40,322 bases of DNA from a virus. Below the pieces are notes generated by a model, which saw only the letters and a program-made list of their open reading frames with translations, ran no database searches and was not told the DNA's origin. The number at the start of each line of letters is the position of its first letter. The first letter of the stretch is position 1. Positions 7,295-16,924 of this stretch are shown here, one piece after another. Location: positions 1-40,322 of the IMG/VR virus record IMGVR_UViG_3300009169_000007. One strand, written 5' to 3'. A program made the translations under genes and the position numbers.

Positions 7295-10288
7295 TTATTT
7301 TGATATGCGCTCTGAAATATTACGCACTTTTAAATTCATGGATTGTAAATTGATAAGCTCTGCCGCTTCACTGTGTCTGAATTTTGGCTTGAGCCAAGTT
7401 GTGATTTGTGTATCGACGGGAATAAAAATGCGCACTGGTTGCGCACTGTATGTTGTGAAATTTAAGTTGATAGTTTCCCCTGCGCCCCAAGGGAAATAGC
7501 CCCATGGGGAAATACCCCAAGCGAGGTTTGCGGTTGTCGCTGACCATTTTTTAAAGACGGTCTCGGCGTTATCAGAGATAAACCCAATCTCTAAATGTGT
7601 GATCGCTGTGTTGCGACAATTTAAGCTCAACTCGGAAAACTGTTTTAAAATTTCTTCATTAAGACCAATTGGCGCCATCGCCCACGTGCTTGTAATGGCG
7701 CGATAGTGAAACGGTAAGTCTGTGTCTGTAAAATTTATCTGACGGACAAAATAATAAATTCCATCTACGATTCTATCAATACGATTGATGGAGCTTTGCC
7801 ACGCGATAACGTCTCCATCACCGATTGGTAACGAGCTAATGATTCTGCATGAGAGCTTGTCTGCGGCAACTTCTAAAATTGCGATGACCTGTGCGCTCTC
7901 ATCGCAAAAATCAAGACGCGTGCTTGTTTTGCGGGCTTTTATCAAATTTTCTGCACTTGAGATGGCATAATGTGTGTTATCCGCAAATCGAATGACACCA
8001 CGCTTATACAGAATTGTTGACGTTGACCATTTGTCAGCGAGAAAATTATAAACGTAAGTGGTTGCGCCCGCATTATTCGGTTGTAGTGTTGTCAAAAAAT
8101 AATGCCTATCTGATGGCACCACAGCAGCAAAAGTCTGATTATAAAAGTTTGAATTCGTAAACACAGCGTGCAACACAGGCTCAATTGGTCTGCTTACGAT
8201 ACTTACAGCTGATTCTGTGATGCGTGCAACACCTGATGTTGTACAAACAAAAATCACATTGTCCGTGTCGACGGCACTTTCCGGTGCGTTACAGAAAATT
8301 GTCAAGTCGATTGGCGTCACCAAAAAATCAGAGCGATTGTTGCCTGACAGTCTGAATACACCATCTTCTTTAATAATAATTAAAGAGTTTTTTAACGGGA
8401 TGATGCGCTGAATTTCCGCGGTCTTTGAGCCCACAAGCAAATAAGACAAAAGTGGGAACGCCTCAAATTCTGACTCTTTGCTAATATAAATACCATTAGG
8501 TAGTTGGGTATTCGTTCCTGTCACTGAATAATCATCTAATGCGTTTGGAATATTCGGGCTAAAGTTTGCACCCACAGTTGCACTACTTGCTTGCAAAACA
8601 AACGTATCATCTATCAATCGACTATAGAAAAACATTTGTCCTACAACGCTTTGAGATGTGCTTGTATAGCTTGCATAAATGTTGCTATAATTATCGCGAT
8701 TAATCACACGACAGAGTGCCCGTGCTGTGGTGTCAATATTCACACTGACAGAGGGACTTGACGTTGATAATGCAAAGTCACCGCCTGCTGCGGTGTTATA
8801 AGAATTGCTTGAGGCTGCCGTGTAGCGGCGAACGGGAATCAGAGCTGCTTGTGCTGTGGTCTCGTCGCCCGTGGAACTTGTGCGCCCGGCGTTTGTCACT
8901 TGAATATAACTTGATGCTTTTGATGTGATGATAAATCTGCCATTGTTTGCAGCATTTACAAACCCCGTAATATCAACATACATCCCAACAATAAAATCAA
9001 TCGTTGAGCTTGTCGTATAACGAACTGTTGTGCCGCTTTGCCATAATGCTGTTGTGCTTAAGTTATTGTTATTGGTTTGCAGTACGTCAACGTAATCACC
9101 GTTAGTAAACGTTGAGCTACTTGAACGAAGTAAAGAAATATCAAGCGTATAATTGCTTGTGGTATTTGCAATAAATAAATGATTTTTAAATAATGCAATA
9201 TCTAACCCAACAGGCGGCGGAAAGTTTGCTTCAGTTTCGCCCTCGCCTGTGTTGGGGTTTGTATACAAATAAGTGCTTTTAAATAAATCATCAACAGTGT
9301 CTGTGTAATTGATATAACCTGTTGCGAGTTGTGCACTTGTTACGTTTGCTTCGTAAATCAATTGTAGCGTGCTCTCATCAGGCTCAACGTCGTTATTGAT
9401 TGACGCGTTGCTCCGGTACACGCGATATAAAAACGCTGTGGAATTTACATCTGCGGGTATTGTAAATTCTAATTGTGGTTGAATGCGTTTGCCAAATTTT
9501 AACGCTGTTGAGTTTGCTGTTGCTGTCAGCACAGCTGCGGTACTAATTGTAAACGTGTTGGTTGTATAACCTGTTACAACGTACTCACCATCGGGCACGG
9601 GAATAGTGCCATTGGCATTTTTAATTGTGACGAAATCATTCGTGACAAGACCATGCGCTGCATACGTTACTGTCACGTTTGACGTGGCAATTGAAATTGA
9701 CGTTGCCGTAATTAATAAATTCGCTGTTTGGGTAAATTCCGAGGGTGCACCTAAAATTAAATTTTGGTTAACATCTTTTCTACCAAATAAAACCCGATAC
9801 CCAATTTGTGTGTCCGGTGCGTGAATTCCTGTATTGACAGCATAACTGGAGCCGGAGCCCAACGGCATGTACAACAAGTCAGGCGCTTTATTCACACCTG
9901 CTTTTAATAATGAGGACGTTGTGTCTTCCAATTTTATAATAAAATTATGACTTGGAATAAATAAATTCCCGCCTGCCTGTGCCGAACGCGGTAAACTAAT
10001 TGTAAATGTTTGGCCAACAAGATTAACAATTGACTGAAAATCGCCCGCAATTGTCTGATCGATTCGTGAAATTGTCGTTGCGGATGTGAGAATTAATTTA
10101 TTTTTGTAATCAATAATATCAACAGGACTTGGCGGTGGTGAACTTAAAAATGTCGCGTAGCCATTTCTTTTTTGAATGATATCGTCCTGTGCAAATATAA
10201 TATTTTCTGCAATTTCTAAAAAGCCCTGCGCGCTATCTTGAAAGCTATTTTGTTGTAAATTTAAACCTTTAAATTGTGTAATTTGCAT
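7295..10288 (-). CDS. Large tail hub / stabilisation-type protein
   Basis: At 997 residues this is the largest protein of the genome. It starts with FKGLN and a KRNGYATFL segment, as seen in podovirus tail-tube or head-stabilisation proteins (T7 gp12 type), and appears all-beta. It contains inserted small beta modules: one near residue 205-265 (SNVTVTYAAHGL to the Ala/Thr-rich end) and one near 410-470 (WQSGTTVRY, FVNAANNGRF, STGDE). The second module recurs in the 29225-29824 protein. AAGGG lies six bases before the ATG. It sits between connector and portal genes. I call it a tail component with good confidence and the exact homologue with less. Confidence 0.65.
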   Translation of the reverse strand: MQITQFKGLNLQQNSFQDSAQGFLEIAENIIFAQDDIIQKRNGYATFLSSPPPSPVDIIDYKNKLILTSATTISRIDQTIAGDFQSIVNLVGQTFTISLPRSAQAGGNLFIPSHNFIIKLEDTTSSLLKAGVNKAPDLLYMPLGSGSSYAVNTGIHAPDTQIGYRVLFGRKDVNQNLILGAPSEFTQTANLLITATSISIATSNVTVTYAAHGLVTNDFVTIKNANGTIPVPDGEYVVTGYTTNTFTISTAAVLTATANSTALKFGKRIQPQLEFTIPADVNSTAFLYRVYRSNASINNDVEPDESTLQLIYEANVTSAQLATGYINYTDTVDDLFKSTYLYTNPNTGEGETEANFPPPVGLDIALFKNHLFIANTTSNYTLDISLLRSSSSTFTNGDYVDVLQTNNNNLSTTALWQSGTTVRYTTSSTIDFIVGMYVDITGFVNAANNGRFIITSKASSYIQVTNAGRTSSTGDETTAQAALIPVRRYTAASSNSYNTAAGGDFALSTSSPSVSVNIDTTARALCRVINRDNYSNIYASYTSTSQSVVGQMFFYSRLIDDTFVLQASSATVGANFSPNIPNALDDYSVTGTNTQLPNGIYISKESEFEAFPLLSYLLVGSKTAEIQRIIPLKNSLIIIKEDGVFRLSGNNRSDFLVTPIDLTIFCNAPESAVDTDNVIFVCTTSGVARITESAVSIVSRPIEPVLHAVFTNSNFYNQTFAAVVPSDRHYFLTTLQPNNAGATTYVYNFLADKWSTSTILYKRGVIRFADNTHYAISSAENLIKARKTSTRLDFCDESAQVIAILEVAADKLSCRIISSLPIGDGDVIAWQSSINRIDRIVDGIYYFVRQINFTDTDLPFHYRAITSTWAMAPIGLNEEILKQFSELSLNCRNTAITHLEIGFISDNAETVFKKWSATTANLAWGISPWGYFPWGAGETINLNFTTYSAQPVRIFIPVDTQITTWLKPKFRHSEAAELINLQSMNLKVRNISERISK

Positions 10289-10297
10289 TTACAACCC

Positions 10298-11251
10298 TTA
10301 TGAAATTGTAATATTCGGCAAAACTTTTCTGCGCATTCTGCGATTTAAAAATCCGTTGCGGTTGATAATAATCTTAGGCTCACCTGTAATTCTCGGTGTT
10401 AAAATATTTTCCATAATTCTGCGCAACTCATTAAGTTGTGGTTTAAACGCAGTGTACGCTTGCAAGTCTTTTTGCGCTTCAATTATTTTTAATTCAATCG
10501 CTTTTGACAAATATTTATAACACTCATCCGGCAATAAAAGCGTGTCAGTTTGACCCGCGAGTGTCACACGGTCACCAGCGACCAATTCATCCGGAATATC
10601 TGCTGGATTAAAGGATAAGACGTGTTCATTAACACCCAAAATTTGTTTATCAAACGATAAAATGCGCGGATTGCAGCGTGGGTTTGCTTGAATAAAGTCA
10701 CAATAAACCGAAGCAGAAAACGTTGCAGGCGGTAAACTTGTAAGTGTCACATCTCCTGCTTCCAAATCTACAGATTGCACAACAGCCACAGCAGAACTCA
10801 ATACCAAACTATTATGTTGAATGGGATATGTGAAATTCAAATACCCATAATTTGAATTTGGAGTTGGCACTAAATTAACAGTGTTACTTGAAAAATAAAA
10901 ACCTAATGGATTTCCTGGTGTCGTAATTTGCACGCCGTATGTATAATCATACAATCTCAAATCACGCGTGAGTGTTGGATTTAATAAATCATCTTGAAAA
11001 AATAATTCGCGCAATTGTCCGCCAATCGCACGATAAGGCATTGTGTATGATTTTTTATTTGCGACGACTTGTTGAACTTCTGTATAAAGAAGTCTGTCAC
11101 TATGCAATCGTAAAATCATGGGAATAATGACGTCTTGGATTTCTTCGTCAGCCATAGCGAGCAAATCCGTGTCATCAAAACGAAATGATGACGCAGCAAT
11201 TGTCTGATTGCGTTTGATAGATGCTAACAATTCCGCAGTTGAGTAACTCAT
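10298..11251 (-). CDS. Tail connector / tail tubular A-like protein
   Basis: A 317-residue protein with an N-terminal helical part (YSTAELLASIKRN, then FDDTDLLAMADEEI), a beta-rich middle, and a C-terminal helix rich in Leu and Glu. This is the build of podovirus head-tail adaptors such as tail tubular protein A, which sit under the portal ring. The start overlaps the stop of its upstream neighbour (ATGA at 11248-11251). It lies directly before the large tail hub gene, a gene pair common in podoviruses. Confidence 0.6.
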   Translation of the reverse strand: MSYSTAELLASIKRNQTIAASSFRFDDTDLLAMADEEIQDVIIPMILRLHSDRLLYTEVQQVVANKKSYTMPYRAIGGQLRELFFQDDLLNPTLTRDLRLYDYTYGVQITTPGNPLGFYFSSNTVNLVPTPNSNYGYLNFTYPIQHNSLVLSSAVAVVQSVDLEAGDVTLTSLPPATFSASVYCDFIQANPRCNPRILSFDKQILGVNEHVLSFNPADIPDELVAGDRVTLAGQTDTLLLPDECYKYLSKAIELKIIEAQKDLQAYTAFKPQLNELRRIMENILTPRITGEPKIIINRNGFLNRRMRRKVLPNITIS

Positions 11252-11577
11252 TTTTTCCCTACAACAAATGGCGTTTTATTGTCAGACTTTTTCTTTGGCG
11301 CCATGGTGATTTGAGTTTTTGAAACAATCATTTGATTTTTCTTTGGCGCAACTTTTTTTTCGTTTTCAGATTGCAACCATTTTTCAAAAATTGATGGAAC
11401 TTTTGGTTCTTCCATCTCATTTTCTTCTTTTTCTTCTTTATCTTCTTTTGCATCTTCTAATGCTTCTTCGATTGCCGCAACAGGTTTTACAGCTTTAGAG
11501 CCAAAACCTTGCGCCATTTTTGCGTGCATCGAATCAATTAATTTTTCTAAAATTTTTTCTGTTGCATCCGCTGCCAT
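11248..11577 (-). CDS. Small Lys/Glu-rich protein of the tail gene cluster
   Basis: A 109-residue hydrophilic protein. Residues 35-60 are a run of Glu, Lys, Asp and Ala, and the C-terminus is strongly basic. It has 4-5 base overlaps with both neighbours (TAATG at its start, ATGA at its end), so it is translationally coupled. No domain is recognised; an assembly helper or small virion protein is possible. Confidence 0.6.
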   Translation of the reverse strand: MAADATEKILEKLIDSMHAKMAQGFGSKAVKPVAAIEEALEDAKEDKEEKEENEMEEPKVPSIFEKWLQSENEKKVAPKKNQMIVSKTQITMAPKKKSDNKTPFVVGKK

Positions 11578-12107
11578 TATACGTAACCCTCAATTAAAAT
11601 GTTGACAGAGCCATTATCAAAAGTATCTGTGCTTGTAGTCGTAATTCTCAAGCGATCAACTGTTGCGGCCGTAGTTTTAACTCCAGAATTAATCGTCATT
11701 TGTGAAGTGGTTTGTCTTGTAACGCCATTTGAAACCCATAAATTTGATCCAAGCGTGATTATTGCTAAATGGCCAGTTGTATTTGTAGTGGAGTTATTAC
11801 TAAATATTACAAACCCATTTGTTGCACTTGTACCTGTTGTAGACGACGATTGAGTTAGGTAAGTGGTTGTAGACAAGTAACCTGTTGTTTCATAACCTGA
11901 CGTCGTTCCCAATTGAATTAAAAGTTGCGCAGAGGCACTTAAAGAAACTTCATTGAACACAACAGTAATTTTTTTTGCCCAACTTGGTATGCCAGTGAAA
12001 TCTATTGACGTGCCACTTGTTGTCGCTTTTGCTGTTTCAAGAAACATCAAACTATTTTTAATACCATCCAATGCAGAACCTGTATTGCCGCTTAAAACTA
12101 ACGTCAT
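11577..12107 (-). CDS. Small fibre/spike-type protein, paralogue of 13103-13693
   Basis: A 176-residue Thr/Ser/Gly-rich, probably all-beta protein. It shares a scaffold with the 13103-13693 product: a TSGTS..DF element, IPSWAKKITV.FN in the middle, a Q.QLGT strand, TGY, a DR.RITT strand and the ending FD.GSVNILIEG. These look like duplicated jelly-roll-like spike or receptor-binding subunits. A GAGG precedes the start, which overlaps the previous stop (TAATG). The receptor is unknown. Confidence 0.6.
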   Translation of the reverse strand: MTLVLSGNTGSALDGIKNSLMFLETAKATTSGTSIDFTGIPSWAKKITVVFNEVSLSASAQLLIQLGTTSGYETTGYLSTTTYLTQSSSTTGTSATNGFVIFSNNSTTNTTGHLAIITLGSNLWVSNGVTRQTTSQMTINSGVKTTAATVDRLRITTTSTDTFDNGSVNILIEGYV

Positions 12108-12601
12108 TAGTCAATCCTCACAATTAAATTTCCTAACGGTATTTTGACTTCTGATTCCGGGGCAACAGGATCCGGAGGTGTTGGTTTTTCTGCTGTTAAT
12201 TCTTTTAATTCGTCTAGTGTCGTTGCGTCGTCTGCAAGTTTTGTAATATCACGCAGACGCTTTTTTTCTTTGATGATTTCTGTTGTATCACCATTAACTT
12301 CTAATGCTTTTAAATATTCCACATCTTGTGCCGCAAGTAATGGTTTGCGTTCTTCACGCAATCGTTGTTTCGTTATTTTTTTCGCTTTGTCAAAATTAAT
12401 GTCGATTTTTTCTTGCACATGTTCCCACGCACTGCGGAATTCTCGGTCTGTGGGAATTTCAGACACATCCACAATTTTATAGTCAGTATTAGGCGGTACA
12501 TCTTTTGCAGCGATTTGTTCAATGGTTAAATCGCTGTCAGGTGAGGGAATTATGACTGAAATTCCGCCTTCAGTGTTTGTATACATAATTCTTTTGTTCA
12601 T
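12107..12601 (-). CDS. Tail-fibre-associated small protein (assembly-type)
   Basis: A 164-residue protein. The N-terminus (MYTNTEGGISVIIP), the phrase YKIVDVSEIPTDREFRSAWE and a basic helix DKAKKITKQRLREERKPLL with DVEYLKAL match a small protein often found beside tail fibre genes in phages of proteobacteria. Its role is unproven and it may help fibre assembly. The C-terminal part is Pro- and Glu-rich. AGGTG precedes the ATG, which follows the 12615-13100 gene by 13 bases. Confidence 0.55.
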   Translation of the reverse strand: MNKRIMYTNTEGGISVIIPSPDSDLTIEQIAAKDVPPNTDYKIVDVSEIPTDREFRSAWEHVQEKIDINFDKAKKITKQRLREERKPLLAAQDVEYLKALEVNGDTTEIIKEKKRLRDITKLADDATTLDELKELTAEKPTPPDPVAPESEVKIPLGNLIVRID

Positions 12602-12614
12602 TTTGTTTCACCTA

Positions 12615-13100
12615 TTAACGAAAAATTGCAACTGAAATTTGGTCGTGGTCTTGTAAAGCACCCCCAGCAGCAGTAGAAGCTACATACCCTACAGTAATCT
12701 GTGCAGTTGTTGTAGTTTTTGTATTGGTAGTGTTTGCGTTTTTAAGACCAAATAGTCCATAGTTTGCACCTGTAATACCACCCATACATGTTCCAACTAT
12801 TGTATAAGTTGTATCAACCATAGCGTTAGTAAAGTTAATAGTATAATCCCCATTTCCATTATCAGTAATGCTCGACACATTCCCACTCGCACGAATTGCA
12901 ACAGTGCCCATGCCATTAAAATTAACCCACGCACGACATCCATACGCCGTTGCTACGGATCCATAGCCGGAATTAAATTGCAAATTGCCGGAATTCACAG
13001 ACAGGGCATCAGTTCCGTTATTTCGTAACGTAACAATTCCTGATGTGTCGGATGCAATTTCTAATCCAGTTGTCGTTGAAGCATTGAGTGTAACTGCCAT
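12615..13100 (-). CDS. Small fibre tip-like beta protein
   Basis: A 161-residue protein with an N-terminal strand pattern (GLEIASDTSGIVTLRNNG) typical of phage fibre shafts and a compact Gly/Thr/Asn-rich C-terminal domain containing CRAWVNFNG. The motif RAWVNFNG, followed by IRASGNVSSITDNG and YTINFT, is common in phage tail fibre tip or host-range proteins. It sits between the two paralogous spike genes and probably belongs to the same adsorption apparatus. GAGGG lies upstream, inside the end of the previous gene. Confidence 0.65.
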   Translation of the reverse strand: MAVTLNASTTTGLEIASDTSGIVTLRNNGTDALSVNSGNLQFNSGYGSVATAYGCRAWVNFNGMGTVAIRASGNVSSITDNGNGDYTINFTNAMVDTTYTIVGTCMGGITGANYGLFGLKNANTTNTKTTTTAQITVGYVASTAAGGALQDHDQISVAIFR

Positions 13101-13102
13101 AA

Positions 13103-13693
13103 TTAGTTGCCCTCAATTAAAATGTTGACAGAGCCAGCGTCGAAAGTATCTGTTCCGTTAACTGTTGTAATTCTGACACGGTCGAGAGTGCCTGAAAGTG
13201 TTTTTATAGATGAGGATAAAGCAGAAACTATGCCCGTTCTATATTGAACGTAAGAAGTTGAAACCCAAGTTGCATTGCCTGCATCCACGAGTGTATATGT
13301 CGCAGTTCCTCTTATTATATCAGAGGCTCCCGCGTTTAGTGTTAGCGTGTGCCCCGTTGTAGCTGTTATGAGTCCTGTACCTGTGGCTTGAACAGAGTAA
13401 GTTTCAGTTGCGTATCCTGTGCTTTGAATACCTCCGGAAGTTCCTAATTGTATTTGAACGATACTTGCTCCATTAGTACTGACACTATTAAACATCACTG
13501 TAATTTTTTTTGCCCACGATGGGATATTTAAAAAATCTTTAGATGTACCACTTGTCGTTGCTTGAGATGTCTCTAGTTTTAATAATTGAATTGTCCCTGT
13601 TGCGGCTGGCAATTCTAAATTATTTGTTCCAGCAATTGCGGGCGTGTCTAGTGTGACCTGTCCGCTTGTTGCACCTTTTAAAATTATTGGCAT
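13103..13693 (-). CDS. Small fibre/spike-type protein, paralogue of 11577-12107
   Basis: A 196-residue Thr/Ser/Gly-rich beta protein with the same framework as the 11577-12107 product (TSGTSKDF, IPSWAKKITVMFN, IQLGT, FDAGSVNILIEGN). It differs in the middle, where a longer surface loop region lies. The N-terminus (ILKGATSGQVTLDTPAIAGTNNLELP) is a fibre-like segment missing from the shorter paralogue and resembles an anchoring repeat. GAGG sits nine bases before the ATG. It is likely part of the adsorption device. Confidence 0.6.
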   Translation of the reverse strand: MPIILKGATSGQVTLDTPAIAGTNNLELPAATGTIQLLKLETSQATTSGTSKDFLNIPSWAKKITVMFNSVSTNGASIVQIQLGTSGGIQSTGYATETYSVQATGTGLITATTGHTLTLNAGASDIIRGTATYTLVDAGNATWVSTSYVQYRTGIVSALSSSIKTLSGTLDRVRITTVNGTDTFDAGSVNILIEGN

Positions 13694-13700
13694 AAATTCC

Positions 13701-15164
13701 TCACAAAATAACCCAACGAGAATTGCTTGGGACAGTAACAGTAATCCCAGAATTAATCGTAATTGTTCCTGTACTCATTGCGTTGTTATTTGTTGTGATT
13801 GTGTAATTTGTTGTCACAGTTTGGCCATTTTCGTAAAATATTGCATCACTGGCACCGCCTGTGGCACCGCCAATTGATGAAAGACTTGTTCCATTATCGA
13901 CAAATAATCTTTTCGCATCCGAGGCAAAAAGAATTGTGCCCTCTTTGCGTGTGAGACTATTTAACGTTGATAAAGAAGCTTTCGGTGTTGTGATGCGTGA
14001 GGTGTCTGATGCGGTGCCGCCATCAATATCTTTATTTGTAATTGTTTGCGAAGTTGTCGTTCCCACAGCTGTAAAATTCGCATCGGGTAACGTAACAGTC
14101 CGTGTTGTGCCTGTTGTAATTCCTGCAACGTTAAATGTTAATTTTTTTGTCGGATCTGAATTGTCCGTGATAAATGTTGTGGATGATTCTAATGATTTAT
14201 TTTGTAATGTTTCTGCATTCGAACGCCCAACAAGTGTGACTGTTGCATCGGGAAGTGTAAATGTTCGTGCGGTTGCTGTGCTGATTTGTGACGCGTCAAA
14301 CTTGGCGACTTTAGTCACGTCAGATTGATTAATGATAGAAGTTGTGCTGTCAACTAAGAGTTTATTTGATAATGTTTGCGTCGCCGTTGTGCCGACAATT
14401 GTTGAGTTGGAATCAGGAAATGCAAACGTGCGCGTGGTTGCAGTTGTAATTCCGCTCACATCAAAAATAACTTTTTTTGTATTATCGGAATTATTAATGA
14501 GACTTGTCGTTGTGTCAACAAGAGATTTATTAGATAATGTTTGGGTTGTCGTTGTGCCAACAACGGTTAAATCCGCGTCAGGAAAAGTCACGACGCGTGT
14601 CGTCTCTGTTGTCAGACCATTTAATTGGAATTGAATTCTCTTAGTGTTGTCTGCATTATTGATAAAATAATTAGCATTATCAACAAGTGATTTATTTGTG
14701 AGAGTGTCCGCAGAAGATGCCGTAATTGGCACATCACCGCTTGCAACTGTGTTACTAATAAACTTCCAATCGCCTTGATAAAAAGCAATAATTATCTTCT
14801 GTTTATTATTAGTAATAACAAAAGAAGAATTACCATTGATAGTGTTAGTTCCATTAGGAAGAAGTGTAATATTATGAGTTGCGGCGTTTCCTGACTCATC
14901 ACCAATAAAGAAAATTTGATTTGCAACCCCCGCGGGTAAGTTAACAGTCGCAGCGCCCGCGTAATTAATTCCGACAATACAATCTGTGGCAGCGCTGACG
15001 ACAGTCGTCGCAACAGTTGAAATGCGCGTCGCCAAGAATTGCTTGTTGGTTGTCTGCGCATTGCTTGCTAAATCAACAAGAAAATCTGTAAGCGACATCC
15101 AACCGGTTTCGCCGGATTCCGGGATGCTATAATTTGTATTGTTCCACGTTCTTTGAATGCTCAC
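13701..15164 (-). CDS. Tail fibre protein with tandem repeats
   Basis: A 487-residue fibre. An N-terminal domain of about 150 residues is followed by four to five repeats of about 45 residues with the pattern T.TLSNKSLVD.TT..INNSDNTK...FD..GITT.TTRT...PD....VGTT. This repeat family is typical of phage tail fibres, where it builds a trimeric shaft. A final segment (about 390-487) is probably the tip. The start is a GTG that overlaps the holin stop (GTGA), with AAGGGG seven bases before it. Codon drift between repeats shows the duplications are old. Confidence 0.8.
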   Translation of the reverse strand: MSIQRTWNNTNYSIPESGETGWMSLTDFLVDLASNAQTTNKQFLATRISTVATTVVSAATDCIVGINYAGAATVNLPAGVANQIFFIGDESGNAATHNITLLPNGTNTINGNSSFVITNNKQKIIIAFYQGDWKFISNTVASGDVPITASSADTLTNKSLVDNANYFINNADNTKRIQFQLNGLTTETTRVVTFPDADLTVVGTTTTQTLSNKSLVDTTTSLINNSDNTKKVIFDVSGITTATTRTFAFPDSNSTIVGTTATQTLSNKLLVDSTTSIINQSDVTKVAKFDASQISTATARTFTLPDATVTLVGRSNAETLQNKSLESSTTFITDNSDPTKKLTFNVAGITTGTTRTVTLPDANFTAVGTTTSQTITNKDIDGGTASDTSRITTPKASLSTLNSLTRKEGTILFASDAKRLFVDNGTSLSSIGGATGGASDAIFYENGQTVTTNYTITTNNNAMSTGTITINSGITVTVPSNSRWVIL

Positions 15165-15550
15165 TTGTTGACCCCTTTTAATTTCTCAAAAGTTCTTAGG
15201 CCGCCAAGGCCAAGCATACCCAAAAGTACCGGCAAAATTTCATCAATTTTAAAAACAGGAAGTGCCGTAATTTGTTTATCAAACAATGTTAGAATAAAAA
15301 TAAACAGCGGCTGCAATAAATAATTATATCCAAAAATCAAGCCACAAATCCACATAATGCATGGACGAGCGCCACTAATAAAGACGTTGTCATTTGTAGC
15401 TTGTACTTGATTAATTTCCAGTTGTTTAAAATCCACTTCTTGCGCAAGTTTTAAAAGTTCCGCCTGTGCCTTTTTCGCATCTTCAGCGTTTGGGAATATT
15501 TTCTCAATAATTGTTGAAATTAACGGGAAAAGCACAGGCGGCAGTGACAT
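15161..15550 (-). CDS. Holin (3-TM, gene-transfer-agent type)
   Basis: A 129-residue protein with an N-terminal amphipathic region, then a membrane part starting at ARPCIMWICGLIFGYNYLL and a hydrophobic C-terminus ending LLGLGGLRTFEKLKG (read as LPVLLGMLGLGGLRTFEK). The RP..MWICGL and GLGGLR..EK signatures match the 3-TM holin family known from alphaproteobacterial gene transfer agents and many phages. It should open the inner membrane for the endolysin. It lies between the capsid and fibre genes, far from the M15 endolysin (34323-34787), so lysis genes are split between the two operons. GAGGTGAGTT precedes the ATG. Confidence 0.8.
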   Translation of the reverse strand: MSLPPVLFPLISTIIEKIFPNAEDAKKAQAELLKLAQEVDFKQLEINQVQATNDNVFISGARPCIMWICGLIFGYNYLLQPLFIFILTLFDKQITALPVFKIDEILPVLLGMLGLGGLRTFEKLKGVNK

Positions 15551-15565
15551 AACTCACCTCAAAAT

Positions 15566-16912
15566 TTAAGTTGATGCTTCGTCGTTGATGCCTTCCAGTA
15601 ACCCATTCTTTGCGGGTGAACGGCACAACAAGTACACGTCGCCGTAAGTGTGGAACACATAGGCGCCTTGATCTTGCAATTGAAAAATGAGTTTTTCTTC
15701 AGGCATGCCTTCAATTTGTGTTGCGATATCTTGCGAACCACTGCACAACCACTCGTCAGTTTTTAGTAACAGCGCGTCACCTTCCATAATGTAACGGTGA
15801 CCAATTATTTCTAAGTCACCCTCTGCATATGCAAAGCGAATTGCCTTGCCGCCATTGACAATTTCTGATTTATTGTACGAGTAGTCGTACTGACGCGCGG
15901 CTAACTCTGATGACACGATGTTATGAAATGTGCGTGGGTTCACATAAACTTTTAAATCACCAGTGAGGCCGCCAGCATTGACCATGTCAGCAACAAATGC
16001 TTCCAATTTTGTAAACGTTAATTTCCCAGTTATTGTGCCGACGTTTCCTTTCCAAAGCGGATACGTTGCAGCATTAATATTAAATAATGTCCCGGTGTTT
16101 TTTAGAATTTTTTTAGCACCGACCATCTCATTTGACAATTCCATGCCCTCGAATGCGAGGATATGAGAGCCAAGAGACGATGCGGCAACTGGCACAAAGT
16201 CCACTTTTAAAATTCCAAGCGCGGAATCTGCTGAGATGAGTTTTCCTTCTGCGACAACGCTTAAATTGCTTGCAAGCAATTGTTTGACTTTGACACCTTG
16301 CATTCCTACCCAAATTCCTGATGCAAAATCTCCTGCATTTAATAAAATGTAGTTGTTGCCACTGCTACTTAACACACCCGCAGTAAATGTAAGCGAGCCG
16401 TAAAGTGAACTTGTGAGCGTGCCGCCGCCATTTGTGAACGATGCGCCGCGATAAGTTGCTGTCATGTAAGCAACGCGGCCTAAAAGTTTGGTTGTGTTTT
16501 GTCCGTGAATTTTCACGATTTCTTGGAAGCGTTTGTGCGAAAGCATATTGTTTCTGACAACGTGTTTCGTTGCTTCAACAAACGCCGAGTCATCGCCGAG
16601 AGATCTACTAATTGATTGCCAAGGAATGACAGAGCGCAACACAGAAATTGATGGCGAAATTTCACTTTGCCGGATTGCTCCTGCAATTGCTGGGTTAATG
16701 TTGAACACTTCACCGCCGGAACCAGCAAATGTGATTCCCACTTCGGAGCCAAGTTGGATTGCTTCGACGTACTTATCACCGACGCGGCCTTTTTTGCTGT
16801 ATGCAATCTCTTTGTTGATTAATAAATCGTCCATCGGCAACGCCGAGGTGTTCATTTGTCCGTAAACTTTTTTAAATATCTGAATGACTGACGAGCTACT
16901 TGTTTGTGACAT
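15566..16912 (-). CDS. Major capsid protein
   Basis: A 448-residue protein located after the scaffold and a small decoration-like protein, in the usual head-gene order. It has an N-terminal helical arm, a GAIRQSEISPSISVLRSVIPWQSISRSL segment like the E-loop and spine helix of HK97-fold capsids, and a C-terminal DEWLCSGSQD region. Length and order fit an N4- or P22-like HK97-fold shell protein. AAAGG precedes the ATG. It is expected to be the most abundant virion protein. Confidence 0.8.
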   Translation of the reverse strand: MSQTSSSSVIQIFKKVYGQMNTSALPMDDLLINKEIAYSKKGRVGDKYVEAIQLGSEVGITFAGSGGEVFNINPAIAGAIRQSEISPSISVLRSVIPWQSISRSLGDDSAFVEATKHVVRNNMLSHKRFQEIVKIHGQNTTKLLGRVAYMTATYRGASFTNGGGTLTSSLYGSLTFTAGVLSSSGNNYILLNAGDFASGIWVGMQGVKVKQLLASNLSVVAEGKLISADSALGILKVDFVPVAASSLGSHILAFEGMELSNEMVGAKKILKNTGTLFNINAATYPLWKGNVGTITGKLTFTKLEAFVADMVNAGGLTGDLKVYVNPRTFHNIVSSELAARQYDYSYNKSEIVNGGKAIRFAYAEGDLEIIGHRYIMEGDALLLKTDEWLCSGSQDIATQIEGMPEEKLIFQLQDQGAYVFHTYGDVYLLCRSPAKNGLLEGINDEAST

Positions 16913-16924
16913 CGTTTAATCCTT

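Noticed and set aside
13861-14634. Long plus-strand ORFs opposite the tail fibre gene
   Set aside because: They are antisense shadows of the repeat-rich fibre sequence, with Val-rich composition and no start signals.
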